Positions 7,986-17,396 of a stretch of DNA of 35,652 nt are shown here, piece by piece. The translations under genes were made by a program, and so were the position numbers. Each line of letters starts with the position of its first letter. Positions within the stretch are counted from its first letter, which is position 1. The stretch covers positions 1 to 35,652 of the forward strand of contig NZ_CABUHK010000061.1 of NCBI RefSeq assembly GCF_902491285.1, given 5' to 3'. Source of the DNA: an uncultured Bacteroides sp. Lineage in GTDB: Bacteria > Bacteroidota > Bacteroidia > Bacteroidales > Bacteroidaceae. Under the pieces are notes generated by a model that did not search any database, was not told where the DNA came from, and was given only the letters and a program-made list of their open reading frames with translations.

Positions 7986-8423
7986 ATTCTGTGTAAAGCA
8001 TAAGTATTCGCTAAAGTATATTGTTTAAATGACTGTATCTTTTCGTTTGATTGTTTAGTCATGTATGTTATTTGTATCTTAATTTGTTCTTCTCTGTATT
8101 TTCTTCCATTTGTGCGATAGTATTTGTGGCAGTTATTCATAACTTGTCTTTTGCATATATGGCATTCTTGCTATAATCTTATTTAGGTGATTGTTTATTA
8201 CGAAATAAGAAACGTTTTTAGTATTAATTTATTTCATAATAGTTTAATTAGAGAACGTTTGGATTGATTTTTATTTGATAAATATGAATGTTAGGCTTTA
8301 TTTTATTGTATTGAAAAAGGTCATAGAATGTTTGCAAAGATAATCAAAGAAGGGATAAAGCCACCTATGGCATAACAAAGAAATATTCCAGTTATATTTT
8401 ATTGAAAATAAAACCATTATTGC
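7986..8423. other. AT-rich intergenic region, nothing recognised
   Basis: There is no credible open frame, clear hairpin terminator or long repeat between the nuclease gene and the promoter of the sigma factor. It separates the restriction island from the polysaccharide locus. Confidence 0.5.
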
Positions 8424-8454
8424 TTTTAATTCTAGATAAGTTACTCTATCTTTG
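8424..8454 (+). promoter_or_regulatory. Bacteroides-type promoter of the ECF sigma gene
   Basis: TTTT (8424-8427), 19 bases, then TATCTTTG (8447-8454) fits the primary-sigma promoter form with one mismatch at -33. Transcription would start near 8459, about 27 bases before ATG 8486. Confidence 0.65.
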
Positions 8455-8485
8455 TAAGGTAACACAAACAAAAGTGTAACCTTAT

Positions 8486-9028
8486 ATGAATCAAGACCAT
8501 TGTTTAGTAGAACAGTTTGAAATGATATTTAGAGCTCATTTCTCTTCAGTGAAGTTTTTTATCAATATGTTTCTTAAATCGGAAGCAGATGCGGAAGATT
8601 TGGCTCAAGATGTATTTACCAAATTATGGACTAATTTTGAGACGTGGCAAAATGATGATGGAAAAGAAGGGTATATATACGCTATGGCAAAAAATGTTGC
8701 ATTTGATTTTATCAAGCACAAAAGACTGGAAAATGATTATCGGGAGGAACAAATAAAGAAAAGTACAATTAAGGATTTGTTAGGCTTATCAGATCCGTTA
8801 AATTCGCTTTATTATAAAGAAATGCAACTAATAATAAGAATGGCTCTTGAAAACTTTCCTGAACGTCGCAGAAGGATTTTTGAGATGAGCCGTTTCAATA
8901 ATATGAGCAATCAGGAGATTGCATTATCCTTACATCTTTCTGTTCGTACAATAGAGCATCAGATATATTTGTCGCTTCAAGTTTTAAAGAGAATCATTTT
9001 AATTTTATTTTTCCTGTCTTTTCTTTAA
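8486..9028 (+). CDS. ECF RNA polymerase sigma factor
   Basis: This 180-residue protein has sigma region 2 (about 10-80; the DAEDLAQDVFTKLW core-binding stretch is at about 33-46) and region 4 (about 120-175; LPERRR-like FPERRRRIFEMSR and the helix-turn-helix NQEIALSLHLSVRTIEHQI). It is of the Bacteroidota family that pairs with FecR-like anti-sigma factors to switch on polysaccharide-utilisation loci. The extreme C-terminus is strongly hydrophobic (RIILILFFLSFL), which could hold it near the inner membrane where the anti-sigma sits. The anti-sigma gene follows after 58 bases. The target is presumably the GH18/SusCD block downstream. Confidence 0.92.
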   Translation: MNQDHCLVEQFEMIFRAHFSSVKFFINMFLKSEADAEDLAQDVFTKLWTNFETWQNDDGKEGYIYAMAKNVAFDFIKHKRLENDYREEQIKKSTIKDLLGLSDPLNSLYYKEMQLIIRMALENFPERRRRIFEMSRFNNMSNQEIALSLHLSVRTIEHQIYLSLQVLKRIILILFFLSFL

Positions 9029-9086
9029 GTAGTCGGAATGTTTCAATCGTTATATATGAAATTCCAAAATCTAATATAACGATAAC

Positions 9087-10082
9087 ATGAAGAATTATTT
9101 TCAGAAAATATTATCCCTTTTTGCCCGACATAATTATTCGGAACAAACAAATCAAATGTTTTACAGGTGGTTGGTTGATAATGAATATGAAAAAGAAAAG
9201 GATGAAGCATTACAGGAACTTTATCTAGAAGCAAGAAAAAAAGGAAAAGTATTCGACCTGGAGAAATCACTGGAACGTTGGAAGTTAGATAACAATCTTA
9301 CACATGTTCAACCTCAACAAAAGTCCGATAAAAAACTGTTTATGCGATTGTGGCAATCGGTAGCTGTTATATTATTAATAGTATCTATATCTTTAGGATA
9401 TCTGCTTTGTAAGGCAGAGAAAGACGATTCAGGAATAACTCAGCAATGCATATCGGGCACTCAGATGAAGACATTTTTTTTGCCTGACGGAAGTCGGGTA
9501 AGCATGAATTCGAGGAGTATGTTATTATATCCCGAACAATTTACAGGAAAGTATCGCAGTGTTTTTCTAATTGGCGAAGCTAATTTTAAAGTAAAAGCTA
9601 ATAAAAACAAACCGTTTATTGTCAAAACCAATGATTTTCAAATAACAGCTTTGGGAACCGAGTTTAATGTATCCGCATATACTGAAGATAATAATGTTTT
9701 TACAACTCTAATAACAGGGAGTGTTCTTGTGGAATTTGACGACTTGGGCAAAAAGAAGTTGCTTAAGCCAAATGAACAATTGGTGTATAATAGGAAGAGA
9801 CGTCAAGATACTCTGACTTATCCTGATATGAAAGATGTGACAGCATGGCAAAAAGGTGAGTTGGTATTTAATCGAAAGACTATAACGGAGATTATAACGA
9901 TATTGGAACGTAAGTACGATTGTAAGTTCTTTAATAATCAGCATAGCTTAAAGAATGATCGTTATAGTTTCAGGTTTAAAGATAATCCACCTTTGTCTGA
10001 AGTTATGGATGTTATTGTTGATGTAGCAGGAGATTTATGTTTTAAGATAGAACATGATAAATGCTATATTATGCAGAAATAA
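9087..10082 (+). CDS. FecR-type anti-sigma factor
   Basis: This 331-residue protein has a cytoplasmic N-terminus of about 85 residues that should bind the sigma factor, one membrane helix (about 88-108, SVAVILLIVSISLGYLLC), a periplasmic FecR domain (about 120-220, including FFLPDGSRVSMNSRS and ALGTEFNVSAY) and a C-terminal DUF4974-like domain (about 250-328). In this class the periplasmic part senses the plug/STN domain of a partner SusC, and the sigma factor is released when substrate is imported. The SusC encoded 1.3 kb downstream carries the matching STN domain. The gene sits directly after the sigma gene on the same strand. Confidence 0.92.
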   Translation: MKNYFQKILSLFARHNYSEQTNQMFYRWLVDNEYEKEKDEALQELYLEARKKGKVFDLEKSLERWKLDNNLTHVQPQQKSDKKLFMRLWQSVAVILLIVSISLGYLLCKAEKDDSGITQQCISGTQMKTFFLPDGSRVSMNSRSMLLYPEQFTGKYRSVFLIGEANFKVKANKNKPFIVKTNDFQITALGTEFNVSAYTEDNNVFTTLITGSVLVEFDDLGKKKLLKPNEQLVYNRKRRQDTLTYPDMKDVTAWQKGELVFNRKTITEIITILERKYDCKFFNNQHSLKNDRYSFRFKDNPPLSEVMDVIVDVAGDLCFKIEHDKCYIMQK

Positions 10083-10209
10083 TTTTGATATTAGAAAGTT
10101 AAAGCGGTGGAAGGTATGTCGAATAACTAAAACGGAGAAAGGAGGAATTATTAAGCTTTTAGAACGCATTACCTAAGCGAAATAGTAACTATATAAAAAG
10201 TAATACTAT

Positions 10210-11157
10210 ATGAAAAATTTGAAACACTTCTTGTTACTCATTGTAGCAATGGTGGCAGGAACTTTGATCATAAGTTGCAGTAGTGATGACTACATGGGAG
10301 AGGCACAACAACAAGGTATTTCGCCAACTACTCGCGGCGTCAGCGACAAGATGCCGAAGTTGACTACTTATATTGAAACTAATGATGTAAATCCTCTAAA
10401 TGCAGGAGAGTACTATTTTACAGGTACGGATCCGCAAGAGCAGGTGATTGATAATGTGATTCTGTTTGCTTCTAATATTCGGGGTACGGCTAGTACTGTT
10501 CAATTGTATCATAACAATAATCAGTCTCATATATTGACCAATGCCGGTACGCTTATCGCTCCTTTACAACAGAAAGGTATCAGAGTCTCTTTAGGGCTGT
10601 TGGGTGATCACACCGGAGTGGGGTTCTGTAACTTGACACCGGCCATGATTGAACGTTTTGCACAACAGATTGCCGCTTGTGTTAAGCAATACAATTTAGA
10701 TGGTGTGGATTTTGACGATGAATATGCAGACTATTGGAAGGCACCTTCTAATTTGCCTTCACCAAGTACTACGATTTTTGGAAATCTTGTAAAAAGAGTG
10801 CGTCAGTTGTTGCCTGATAAGCTGATTACAGTATTCAGTTTTGGTGGTTATACAAATTTTGATGCGACTACAATGAACGCCATTAGTTACATGTGGCCTG
10901 ATTTCGGAGCGGATTGGAGTACTCCGGCCGGATTAGGGAATAGCAAATGGGCAAAGATGTCAATACACTGTACGGATGGTAGGCCAAGTGCAGGTGTGAT
11001 ACAAAGTAGCGCTGCAAATTATAGTGGCTATGGCGCCATTATGATGTTCAATCTACGCGAGTCTGGTCAAACAAGCTTAATGAATAACTTTGCTTCAAGA
11101 GTTTGGGGAGGCAAGACCGTATCTCGTACGACGACTATCTATGCGAAGAATTATTAA
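10210..11157 (+). CDS. GH18 endo-beta-N-acetylglucosaminidase, surface lipoprotein
   Basis: This 315-residue protein has a lipoprotein signal (LIISC, Cys at about 23, then SSDDY, an acidic run like the Bacteroides surface-export signal). The catalytic GH18 motif DGxDxDxE is intact as LDGVDFDDE at about 176-184, the glutamate being the proton donor. Short single-domain bacterial GH18 enzymes of this kind (EndoH/EndoF type) cut the chitobiose core of N-glycans between the two GlcNAc residues. The context with SusC/D and GH18-like binding proteins supports an endoglycosidase rather than a chitinase, but the preferred glycan (high-mannose, hybrid or complex) cannot be read from sequence. It is followed by a terminator-like hairpin, so it may be transcribed partly apart from susC. 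Confidence 0.88.
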   Translation: MKNLKHFLLLIVAMVAGTLIISCSSDDYMGEAQQQGISPTTRGVSDKMPKLTTYIETNDVNPLNAGEYYFTGTDPQEQVIDNVILFASNIRGTASTVQLYHNNNQSHILTNAGTLIAPLQQKGIRVSLGLLGDHTGVGFCNLTPAMIERFAQQIAACVKQYNLDGVDFDDEYADYWKAPSNLPSPSTTIFGNLVKRVRQLLPDKLITVFSFGGYTNFDATTMNAISYMWPDFGADWSTPAGLGNSKWAKMSIHCTDGRPSAGVIQSSAANYSGYGAIMMFNLRESGQTSLMNNFASRVWGGKTVSRTTTIYAKNY

Positions 11158-11187
11158 GATATCAGGACGCTCCATGTGAATGAATTG

Positions 11188-11236
11188 AAGACTGGAAGTG
11201 ATAGACTTTCAGAGAAGGACACTTCCGGTCTTTTAT
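11188..11236 (+). terminator. Intrinsic terminator-like hairpin between the GH18 gene and susC
   Basis: AAGACTGGAAGTG (11188-11200) pairs with CACTTCCGGTCTT (11220-11232) over 13 bases with one G-U, followed by TTTTAT-like sequence. It sits about 30 bases after the GH18 stop and should end or reduce that transcript. Confidence 0.7.
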
Positions 11237-11421
11237 AAATTAACCTGAATATACAAACTGCAGATGCCTTTCATTTGTTGATAGGCACTGCTTAATAATA
11301 AAGATATATGTGAAAAAGTATCTATGCCAGAAATCTTTCTGCATTGGATATGAAATCGAAAATTAAAACAGATAGACATGTGTTGCGAATAAAAAAGTTA
11401 GCAAACTAATACTTAAAATTC
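11237..11421 (+). promoter_or_regulatory. susC leader region with a second hairpin
   Basis: This region lies between the terminator and ATG 11422. GCAGATGCCT (11260-11269) can pair with AGGCACTGC (11283-11291) with a one-base bulge. No clear TAnnTTTG box is seen, consistent with transcription by the local ECF sigma factor, whose promoter consensus I cannot assign. A second promoter here is inferred only from the preceding terminator. Confidence 0.35.
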
Positions 11422-14400
11422 ATGTTACACAGTTATACATTGAAAAATGATAAGAAGGCAAAAGGGATAAGATTTGTGTTGTTTTTATTTATGGTTGTAA
11501 TACAAGCTACAGCTTTTGCCCAAGGTGGTATGAAAATTACTATTCAAAAAGAAAATATAACTGTTATTGAAGCACTGAAAGAAGTGGAGAAGCAATCAAA
11601 GCTTTCAGTAGGATATAACGATTCGCAATTAATTGATAAACCGGCTATCAATCTCAATTTGAAAAATATTGATTTGGAAAAAGCCCTCTCGATTATCCTT
11701 AAAGGAACAGGATTTACTTATGGAATTAAAAGAAATTATATTAATATTATTCCTCAACCCAAAACAGGAGCTGTGGTTATTAAACAGGTAACAGGCAGGG
11801 TTGTTGATGAGAAAAATGAACCTCTGATAGGAGTAAATATACGGGTAGAAGGGACTGATGATGGAACTGTTACTGATTTGGAGGGTAAGTACGTCATAAA
11901 AGCTTCTATAGGTAGTATATTAAGCTTTACTTATATTGGCTATATTTCGTCTTATGTAAAAATAGCAGATAAGAATGTATACAATATACAAATGTCTGCT
12001 AACGTAGAGGCGCTAAATGAAGTCGTTGTAACTGCCTTGGGTATCAAGAGGGAACAAAAGGCTCTGAGTTACAATGTACAACAGGTAAAATCCGACCAGT
12101 TGACAAATGTCAAGGATGTAAACTTTATTAATAGCCTGAATGGCAAAGTCGCAGGAGTTAATATCAACAGTAGTTCTTCAGGAGTAGGTGGAGCTAGCAA
12201 GGTGGTGATGCGTGGTACAAAGTCGATAGAACAAAGCAGTAATGCACTGTATGTTATTGACGGTATTCCCATGTTTAATTTCGGAGGTGGCGGTAGTATG
12301 GAGAATGGTTCACAGGGAGTGACTGAAAGCATTGCCGACATCAATCCGGATGACATTGAAAGTATCTCAGTGCTAACTGGAGCAGCAGCTGCCGCCCTTT
12401 ATGGAAGTAATGCGGCAAATGGAGCCATCGTTATTAATACGAAACGTGGCAAAGTTGGTAAATTGCAGGTTTCTGTGTCTAGTAATACCGAATTCGCTAA
12501 GCCATTCGTACTTCCATATTTTCAAAATCGCTATGGTACAGGCAGTTCGGGAAAAGCAGGTAATTCTACTACGTTGAGTTGGGGGACTTTATTAAATGAC
12601 GCATCTCGTAGAAACTATGAACCACGTGATTTCTTTGATACGGGGATAACTTATACCAATTCCGTTACATTATCAACGGGAACAGATAAGAATCAGACCT
12701 TCTTTTCTGCTGCTGCGGTTAATTCGGAAGGGATTGTACCGAACAACCGTTACAACCGTTTTAATTTCACCTTCCGTAACACTACAAACTTTCTGAATGA
12801 CAGGATGAAGCTTGATGTAGGTGCAAGTTATATTATTCAGAATGACCGCAATATGACTAATCAAGGTGCTTACTCAAATCCGATAGTTCCTGTTTATTTG
12901 TTTCCACGTGGCGACGACTTTAATTTGATAAAAGTGTTCGAACGTTGGGATCCGGCCCGTAAGATTAAAACCATGTTTTGGCCTCAAGGGGAAGGAGACT
13001 TGCGGATGCAGAATCCTTATTGGATCGCTTATCGCAATTTACGGACGAATGACAAGAAGCGTTATATGCTGTCTGCCTCTTTAAGTTATGATATTACAGA
13101 TTGGCTGAATATTTCAGGGCGTGTTCGGGTTGATAATTCCAGTACCAAATATGAACAAAAATTATATGCAAGTTCCAATACTACTCTTACTGAAGGTAGT
13201 GCGCAGGGATTTTATGCTATATCTAAACCTGACGAAACACAAGTGTATGCTGATGCGTTGGCAAATATAAATAAACGTTTGGGTGATTATTCTATTGTGG
13301 TCAATATCGGGGCGAGCATCGTAGATAATAAGTATGACGAATTGAGTTATCGTGGACCGATACGTGCCAATGGTATTCCCAATGTTTTTAATGTGTTTGA
13401 TCTTGACAATACTCAGAAGAAAGCACGTCAGGATGAATGGGAAGAGCAGACGCAGTCTATATTTGCCAGTGCTGAAGTAGGGTGGAAGAGTATGTTTTAT
13501 CTTACGCTGACCGGCCGTAATGACTGGGCGTCACAGTTGGCAAACTCATCTTCTACTTTTTTCTTTTACCCGTCAATTGGACTTTCGGCTGTCGTCTCTG
13601 AAATGGTGAAACTACCTTTTTTCGTGGATTATCTGAAAGTGCGCAGTTCGTTTAGTTCGGTGGGTATGCCTTATCCTCGTAACTTGACATCGCCTACTTT
13701 TGAGTATGACGAAACTACTCAAACGTGGAAGCCGAAAACACATTATCCCATTGGTGACCTTAAACCTGAACGGACCGATTCATGGGAATTTGGCTTGGAT
13801 ATGCGGCTTTTCAAGGACTTTAATCTCAGTTTGTCATGGTATTTGGCTAATACGTTTAATCAGACGTTCGATCCGAAAATTTCCGTATCATCCGGATATA
13901 CTACCATTTACCTTCAAACAGGATATGTACGTAACCAGGGAGTAGAGCTTTCATTTGGTTACGGACATACATGGAAGAAAGATTTTCGCTGGCAAAGTAA
14001 TTTTACATTAAGCCATAACAAGAACAAAATTATAGAATTGGTAAAGGACTATATACATCCGGAGACTGGTGAGCCTATAAATAAAGATCGGCTGGATGTA
14101 GGCGGACTCGGAAAGGCCAGATTCATATTGAAAACAGGAGGTTCGCTGGGTGACCTTTACACACAGTCTGATTTGAAGCGGGACGACAATGGAATGGTAG
14201 AAATTTCTCCTGCGGGTACATTAGTAACAGTGAATAATCGACCTGATATTAAATTAGGAAGTGTTTTCCCTAAATGTAATTTGGCATGGAACAATCAGTT
14301 TTCATGGAAAGGGTTTAATGTAAGTGCTTTAGTTACTGCGCGTATAGGCGGTATTGTTTATTCGGCTACTGCAGCGGCTATGGATCAATATGGGGTGTCT

Positions 14401-14763
14401 GAAAGTTCGGCGGTTGCCCGTGATAATGGTGGGGTATTAGTGAATGGACGTAATAGAGTGGATGCACAGACATGGTTCACGGCTATCGGTTCACAAAGTG
14501 GTCTGCCACAGTATTATACTTATAGTGCTACCAATATTCGATTGCAGGAGGCGGCTATCGGTTACACGCTTCCACGTAAATGGTTGCATGATGTATGCGA
14601 TATTCAGTTGTCTGTTGTGGGACGCAATCTCTGTATGATTTATAATAAAGCTCCTTTTGATCCGGAAGCCGTTGCAACGACTGGTAACTATTATCAAGGG
14701 ATCGACTTTTTCATGTTGCCGAGTACCCGTAATGTCGGTTTGAATGTGAAAATCAACTTTTAA
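11422..14763 (+). CDS. SusC/RagA TonB-dependent transporter with STN domain
   Basis: This 1113-residue outer-membrane transporter has a signal peptide (about 18-33, ending AFAQG), an STN signalling domain (about 37-108), a carboxypeptidase-regulatory-like domain (about 122-200, GRVVDEKNEPLIGVNIRVEG), a plug (about 200-345, starting near LNEVVVTALGIKRE) and a 22-strand-type barrel ending with phenylalanine (NVKINF). SusC proteins import oligosaccharides held by a SusD lid, powered by TonB. The STN domain marks it as a signal-transducing type that talks to an anti-sigma factor, fitting the FecR-type gene upstream. The length is normal for the class. The susD gene follows after 19 bases. Confidence 0.95.
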   Translation: MLHSYTLKNDKKAKGIRFVLFLFMVVIQATAFAQGGMKITIQKENITVIEALKEVEKQSKLSVGYNDSQLIDKPAINLNLKNIDLEKALSIILKGTGFTYGIKRNYINIIPQPKTGAVVIKQVTGRVVDEKNEPLIGVNIRVEGTDDGTVTDLEGKYVIKASIGSILSFTYIGYISSYVKIADKNVYNIQMSANVEALNEVVVTALGIKREQKALSYNVQQVKSDQLTNVKDVNFINSLNGKVAGVNINSSSSGVGGASKVVMRGTKSIEQSSNALYVIDGIPMFNFGGGGSMENGSQGVTESIADINPDDIESISVLTGAAAAALYGSNAANGAIVINTKRGKVGKLQVSVSSNTEFAKPFVLPYFQNRYGTGSSGKAGNSTTLSWGTLLNDASRRNYEPRDFFDTGITYTNSVTLSTGTDKNQTFFSAAAVNSEGIVPNNRYNRFNFTFRNTTNFLNDRMKLDVGASYIIQNDRNMTNQGAYSNPIVPVYLFPRGDDFNLIKVFERWDPARKIKTMFWPQGEGDLRMQNPYWIAYRNLRTNDKKRYMLSASLSYDITDWLNISGRVRVDNSSTKYEQKLYASSNTTLTEGSAQGFYAISKPDETQVYADALANINKRLGDYSIVVNIGASIVDNKYDELSYRGPIRANGIPNVFNVFDLDNTQKKARQDEWEEQTQSIFASAEVGWKSMFYLTLTGRNDWASQLANSSSTFFFYPSIGLSAVVSEMVKLPFFVDYLKVRSSFSSVGMPYPRNLTSPTFEYDETTQTWKPKTHYPIGDLKPERTDSWEFGLDMRLFKDFNLSLSWYLANTFNQTFDPKISVSSGYTTIYLQTGYVRNQGVELSFGYGHTWKKDFRWQSNFTLSHNKNKIIELVKDYIHPETGEPINKDRLDVGGLGKARFILKTGGSLGDLYTQSDLKRDDNGMVEISPAGTLVTVNNRPDIKLGSVFPKCNLAWNNQFSWKGFNVSALVTARIGGIVYSATAAAMDQYGVSESSAVARDNGGVLVNGRNRVDAQTWFTAIGSQSGLPQYYTYSATNIRLQEAAIGYTLPRKWLHDVCDIQLSVVGRNLCMIYNKAPFDPEAVATTGNYYQGIDFFMLPSTRNVGLNVKINF

Positions 14764-14782
14764 CAGATAAAAAGTAGTTACT

Positions 14783-16390
14783 ATGAAATATATAACATCT
14801 ATCATAAAATTGTTTTCGCTAGCACTATTGCTTATTGTCGGTTACGCTTGTACGGATAATTTCGATAAAATCAACCGGAAGGATTATCAGGTTGACAAAG
14901 AAGAGCTGGGGCGTGAAAGTTATAACGTAGGCGCCAGTCTTAAAGGATTACAAGGGTTGGTGATTCCTACGGAAGAACATCTCTATCAGTTTGTTGAAGC
15001 ACTTGGCGCAGGTGCGTTTGCCGGTTACATTGGTTGTACTGTAGAATGGACGGCTAAGTTTGAAACGTATAATCCACCAATAGATTGGCAAGAAGCTCCT
15101 TTTTCAGATTTAGTCACCCGTACTTATCCGTTTTATCGGGACTTGTTGGACGAAACGGATGATCCTGTGGCGTTGGCATTGGGAAAACTGTTTCGTGTAG
15201 TCATCATGCAGCGTGTGACAGATATGTACGGTCCGATTCCTTATTCAAAAATCATTTCTAAAACAGGTAAGGTTTCTCTTACCGTACCTTATGATTCGCA
15301 GGAAGAGGTATATAAGCAAATGTTCAGTGAATTGGACGAAGTGAGTGATGTCCTTAGGGATAATCTCAATTTGAGTGCGGAAGCTTTTCGTAAATTTGAT
15401 GATGTATATCAAGGCGATCTTTCCAAATGGCTCAAATTTACTAATTCACTCAAATTGCGTATGGCCATGCGCTTGACTTATGTACCGGAAATGCAGGCGG
15501 AAATACAACGAATAGCCGAAGAAGCTGTAACGGCAGGCGTAATGACGGAAATAAATGATAACGCTTTCTTGAAAGTGGAAGAAAATAGGGTTGCTATGAT
15601 TTTTAATGACTGGAATGACCAGCGTGCGGGGGCTGATATTATCTCATATATGAATGGTTATAAAGATCCGCGTCGGGAAAAGATGTTCACTACAGTGAAA
15701 ATGACTGTATATGATGAAAACTTCCAACCGCAAGAGGTTGATGGATACGCGGGTATTCGTATTGGCATTGATGTGACTACCAAGGATGAGATGGTAAATG
15801 CATACAGCATACCGATTATCAGCAGTACCAGTCCTTTTTTATGGATGAATGCCGCAGAAATCACTTTCTTACGTGCCGAAGGTGCCTTGCGAGGTTGGAA
15901 TATGGGTGGGGAAGCTAAAGATTTATATAATATGGCGATAGCCCTTTCTTTTGAACAATATGGTCTGTCGGGCTCTGAAACCTATGCAGAGAATTCGACT
16001 GACACTCCGGAAGCGTACAATGATCCGACATTTGCTTATACTGATTGGGAAGGTCCGAGAAGTACTATTACTATTGCTTGGGAAGATGGTGCGGATAATT
16101 TTGAACGTAATCTTGAACGTATCATCACTCAAAAATGGATTGCTAATTTCCCTTTAGGTGTTGAGTCATGGAGTGAACTCCGCCGTACAGGATATCCTCA
16201 TCTTATGCCGGTTATAGAAAACAAAAGTGGTGGTAGCATCAGTTCCGAGCATATGATCCGTCGTTTGTGGTATCCGCCTACAGAATATACTGAAAATCTT
16301 TCGAATATCAATTTGGCGATAGGTATGTTAGGAGGTCCTGACAATGGGGGAACGAGATTGTGGTGGGATAAGAAATCTTATCTCAATTGA
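14783..16390 (+). CDS. SusD-like glycan-binding lipoprotein (SusD-like_2 type)
   Basis: This 535-residue protein has a lipoprotein signal (LIVGYAC, Cys at about 23, followed by TDNFDKINR). The body has the helical TPR-rich character of the family (GALAGYIGC-like segments, VTDMYGPIPYSK, the WLKFTNSLKLRMAMRL helix) and a typical C-terminus (NFPLGVESWSELRRTGYP). The TDMYGPIPYS and WSELRRTGYP stretches are characteristic of the SusD-like_2 subgroup. It forms the lid over the SusC pore at the cell surface and delivers oligosaccharide. It directly follows susC, as expected for a paired complex. The exact ligand is unknown; N-glycan-derived chains are inferred from the GH18 genes around it. Confidence 0.92.
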   Translation: MKYITSIIKLFSLALLLIVGYACTDNFDKINRKDYQVDKEELGRESYNVGASLKGLQGLVIPTEEHLYQFVEALGAGAFAGYIGCTVEWTAKFETYNPPIDWQEAPFSDLVTRTYPFYRDLLDETDDPVALALGKLFRVVIMQRVTDMYGPIPYSKIISKTGKVSLTVPYDSQEEVYKQMFSELDEVSDVLRDNLNLSAEAFRKFDDVYQGDLSKWLKFTNSLKLRMAMRLTYVPEMQAEIQRIAEEAVTAGVMTEINDNAFLKVEENRVAMIFNDWNDQRAGADIISYMNGYKDPRREKMFTTVKMTVYDENFQPQEVDGYAGIRIGIDVTTKDEMVNAYSIPIISSTSPFLWMNAAEITFLRAEGALRGWNMGGEAKDLYNMAIALSFEQYGLSGSETYAENSTDTPEAYNDPTFAYTDWEGPRSTITIAWEDGADNFERNLERIITQKWIANFPLGVESWSELRRTGYPHLMPVIENKSGGSISSEHMIRRLWYPPTEYTENLSNINLAIGMLGGPDNGGTRLWWDKKSYLN

Positions 16391-16433
16391 CGAGAGAGTT
16401 TGAATACGAATAAAAGAATGAAAAAGAATTTAT

Positions 16434-17384
16434 ATGAAAACAATAATATGTAAACAATTCATTTATAGTCTTCTGTTTTTAACGGCTTTTTTATTGCCTG
16501 TTGCTTGTGATGACTGGAATGAACCTGAAATTGTAGATATTGATATTAATAGTGCGAAAGAACAGAATCCGGAACTATGGGCGCGTTATATGCAGGCATT
16601 ACGTACCTACAAACAAAGTGAACATTACTTGTCATATGCGCACTTTGATAATTCTCCGGAAAAATCGCTAAATGAAGGTAGTTATCTTCGGTCATTGCCG
16701 GATTCGTTGGATATTGTGACCTTGGGTAATTCTCATCAAATCTCTGATTATGATCGGGAGGATATCCCTCTATTGCAGGAAAAGAGTATTCGGGTGCTTT
16801 ATTTGATAGATTATGTAGCTCACGCCTCTTCCTTAACAGATATCACGGCATTAAATAGTTGGTTGGATAAAGAAATTGCTACGTCGGCCGAACTCAATCT
16901 GGACGGATTTGCTTTTACCGCTCTTCCGCTCTATAATGGAACTGATGCTGAATTGGCATCGTATAAAGAGAAATCACGGCTGATTGTTTCTAAATTATCT
17001 ACTGCTACGGGACAGGATAAATTATTGGTATTGGAAGGAAATCCGGCTTTCGTTGATGAAGCAGACTTTGACAAATTGAATTATATTGTGTTGAATACTG
17101 CAGAGTTGACTAATGTTACCGATTTGAAATTGCAGGTGACGGGGATTCTTGCCAATAGTTTATTGTCTAAAGATAAATTATTGTTATCTGTTCAAATGGG
17201 CGGACAAGTAATTGATGAGACTGGTGTAAAACAAGAGGCTGTAACTTTAATGACTGACCGTGTGGTTGCTCTTGGTCCATTAGCTGGATTGGGAATTTAT
17301 GCTATAGGCAATGATTATTATAGCCCGATAAGGAATTACGAGATTACACGAACGGCTATTCAACTAATGAACCCATCGAAATAA
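16434..17384 (+). CDS. Catalytically degenerate GH18-like lipoprotein (likely surface glycan-binding)
   Basis: This 316-residue lipoprotein has a signal peptide ending LPVAC (Cys at about 25, followed by DDWNEPE, an acidic export-type signal). Its fold resembles the BT1044-like GH18 group: beta strands ending VLYLIDYVAH, then the catalytic-strand position LNLDGFAFTAL (about 160-170), then a late YAIGNDY strand. The family motif DGxDxDxE is reduced to DGFAFTAL, without the second and third Asp and the Glu, so hydrolysis is unlikely. Loss of catalysis with the fold kept is typical of binding proteins in N-glycan loci. It lies 43 bases after susD and 12 bases before the next gene. The assignment rests on the motif position and gene context. 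Confidence 0.75.
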   Translation: MKTIICKQFIYSLLFLTAFLLPVACDDWNEPEIVDIDINSAKEQNPELWARYMQALRTYKQSEHYLSYAHFDNSPEKSLNEGSYLRSLPDSLDIVTLGNSHQISDYDREDIPLLQEKSIRVLYLIDYVAHASSLTDITALNSWLDKEIATSAELNLDGFAFTALPLYNGTDAELASYKEKSRLIVSKLSTATGQDKLLVLEGNPAFVDEADFDKLNYIVLNTAELTNVTDLKLQVTGILANSLLSKDKLLLSVQMGGQVIDETGVKQEAVTLMTDRVVALGPLAGLGIYAIGNDYYSPIRNYEITRTAIQLMNPSK

Positions 17385-17396
17385 AAAAGAATTAAT

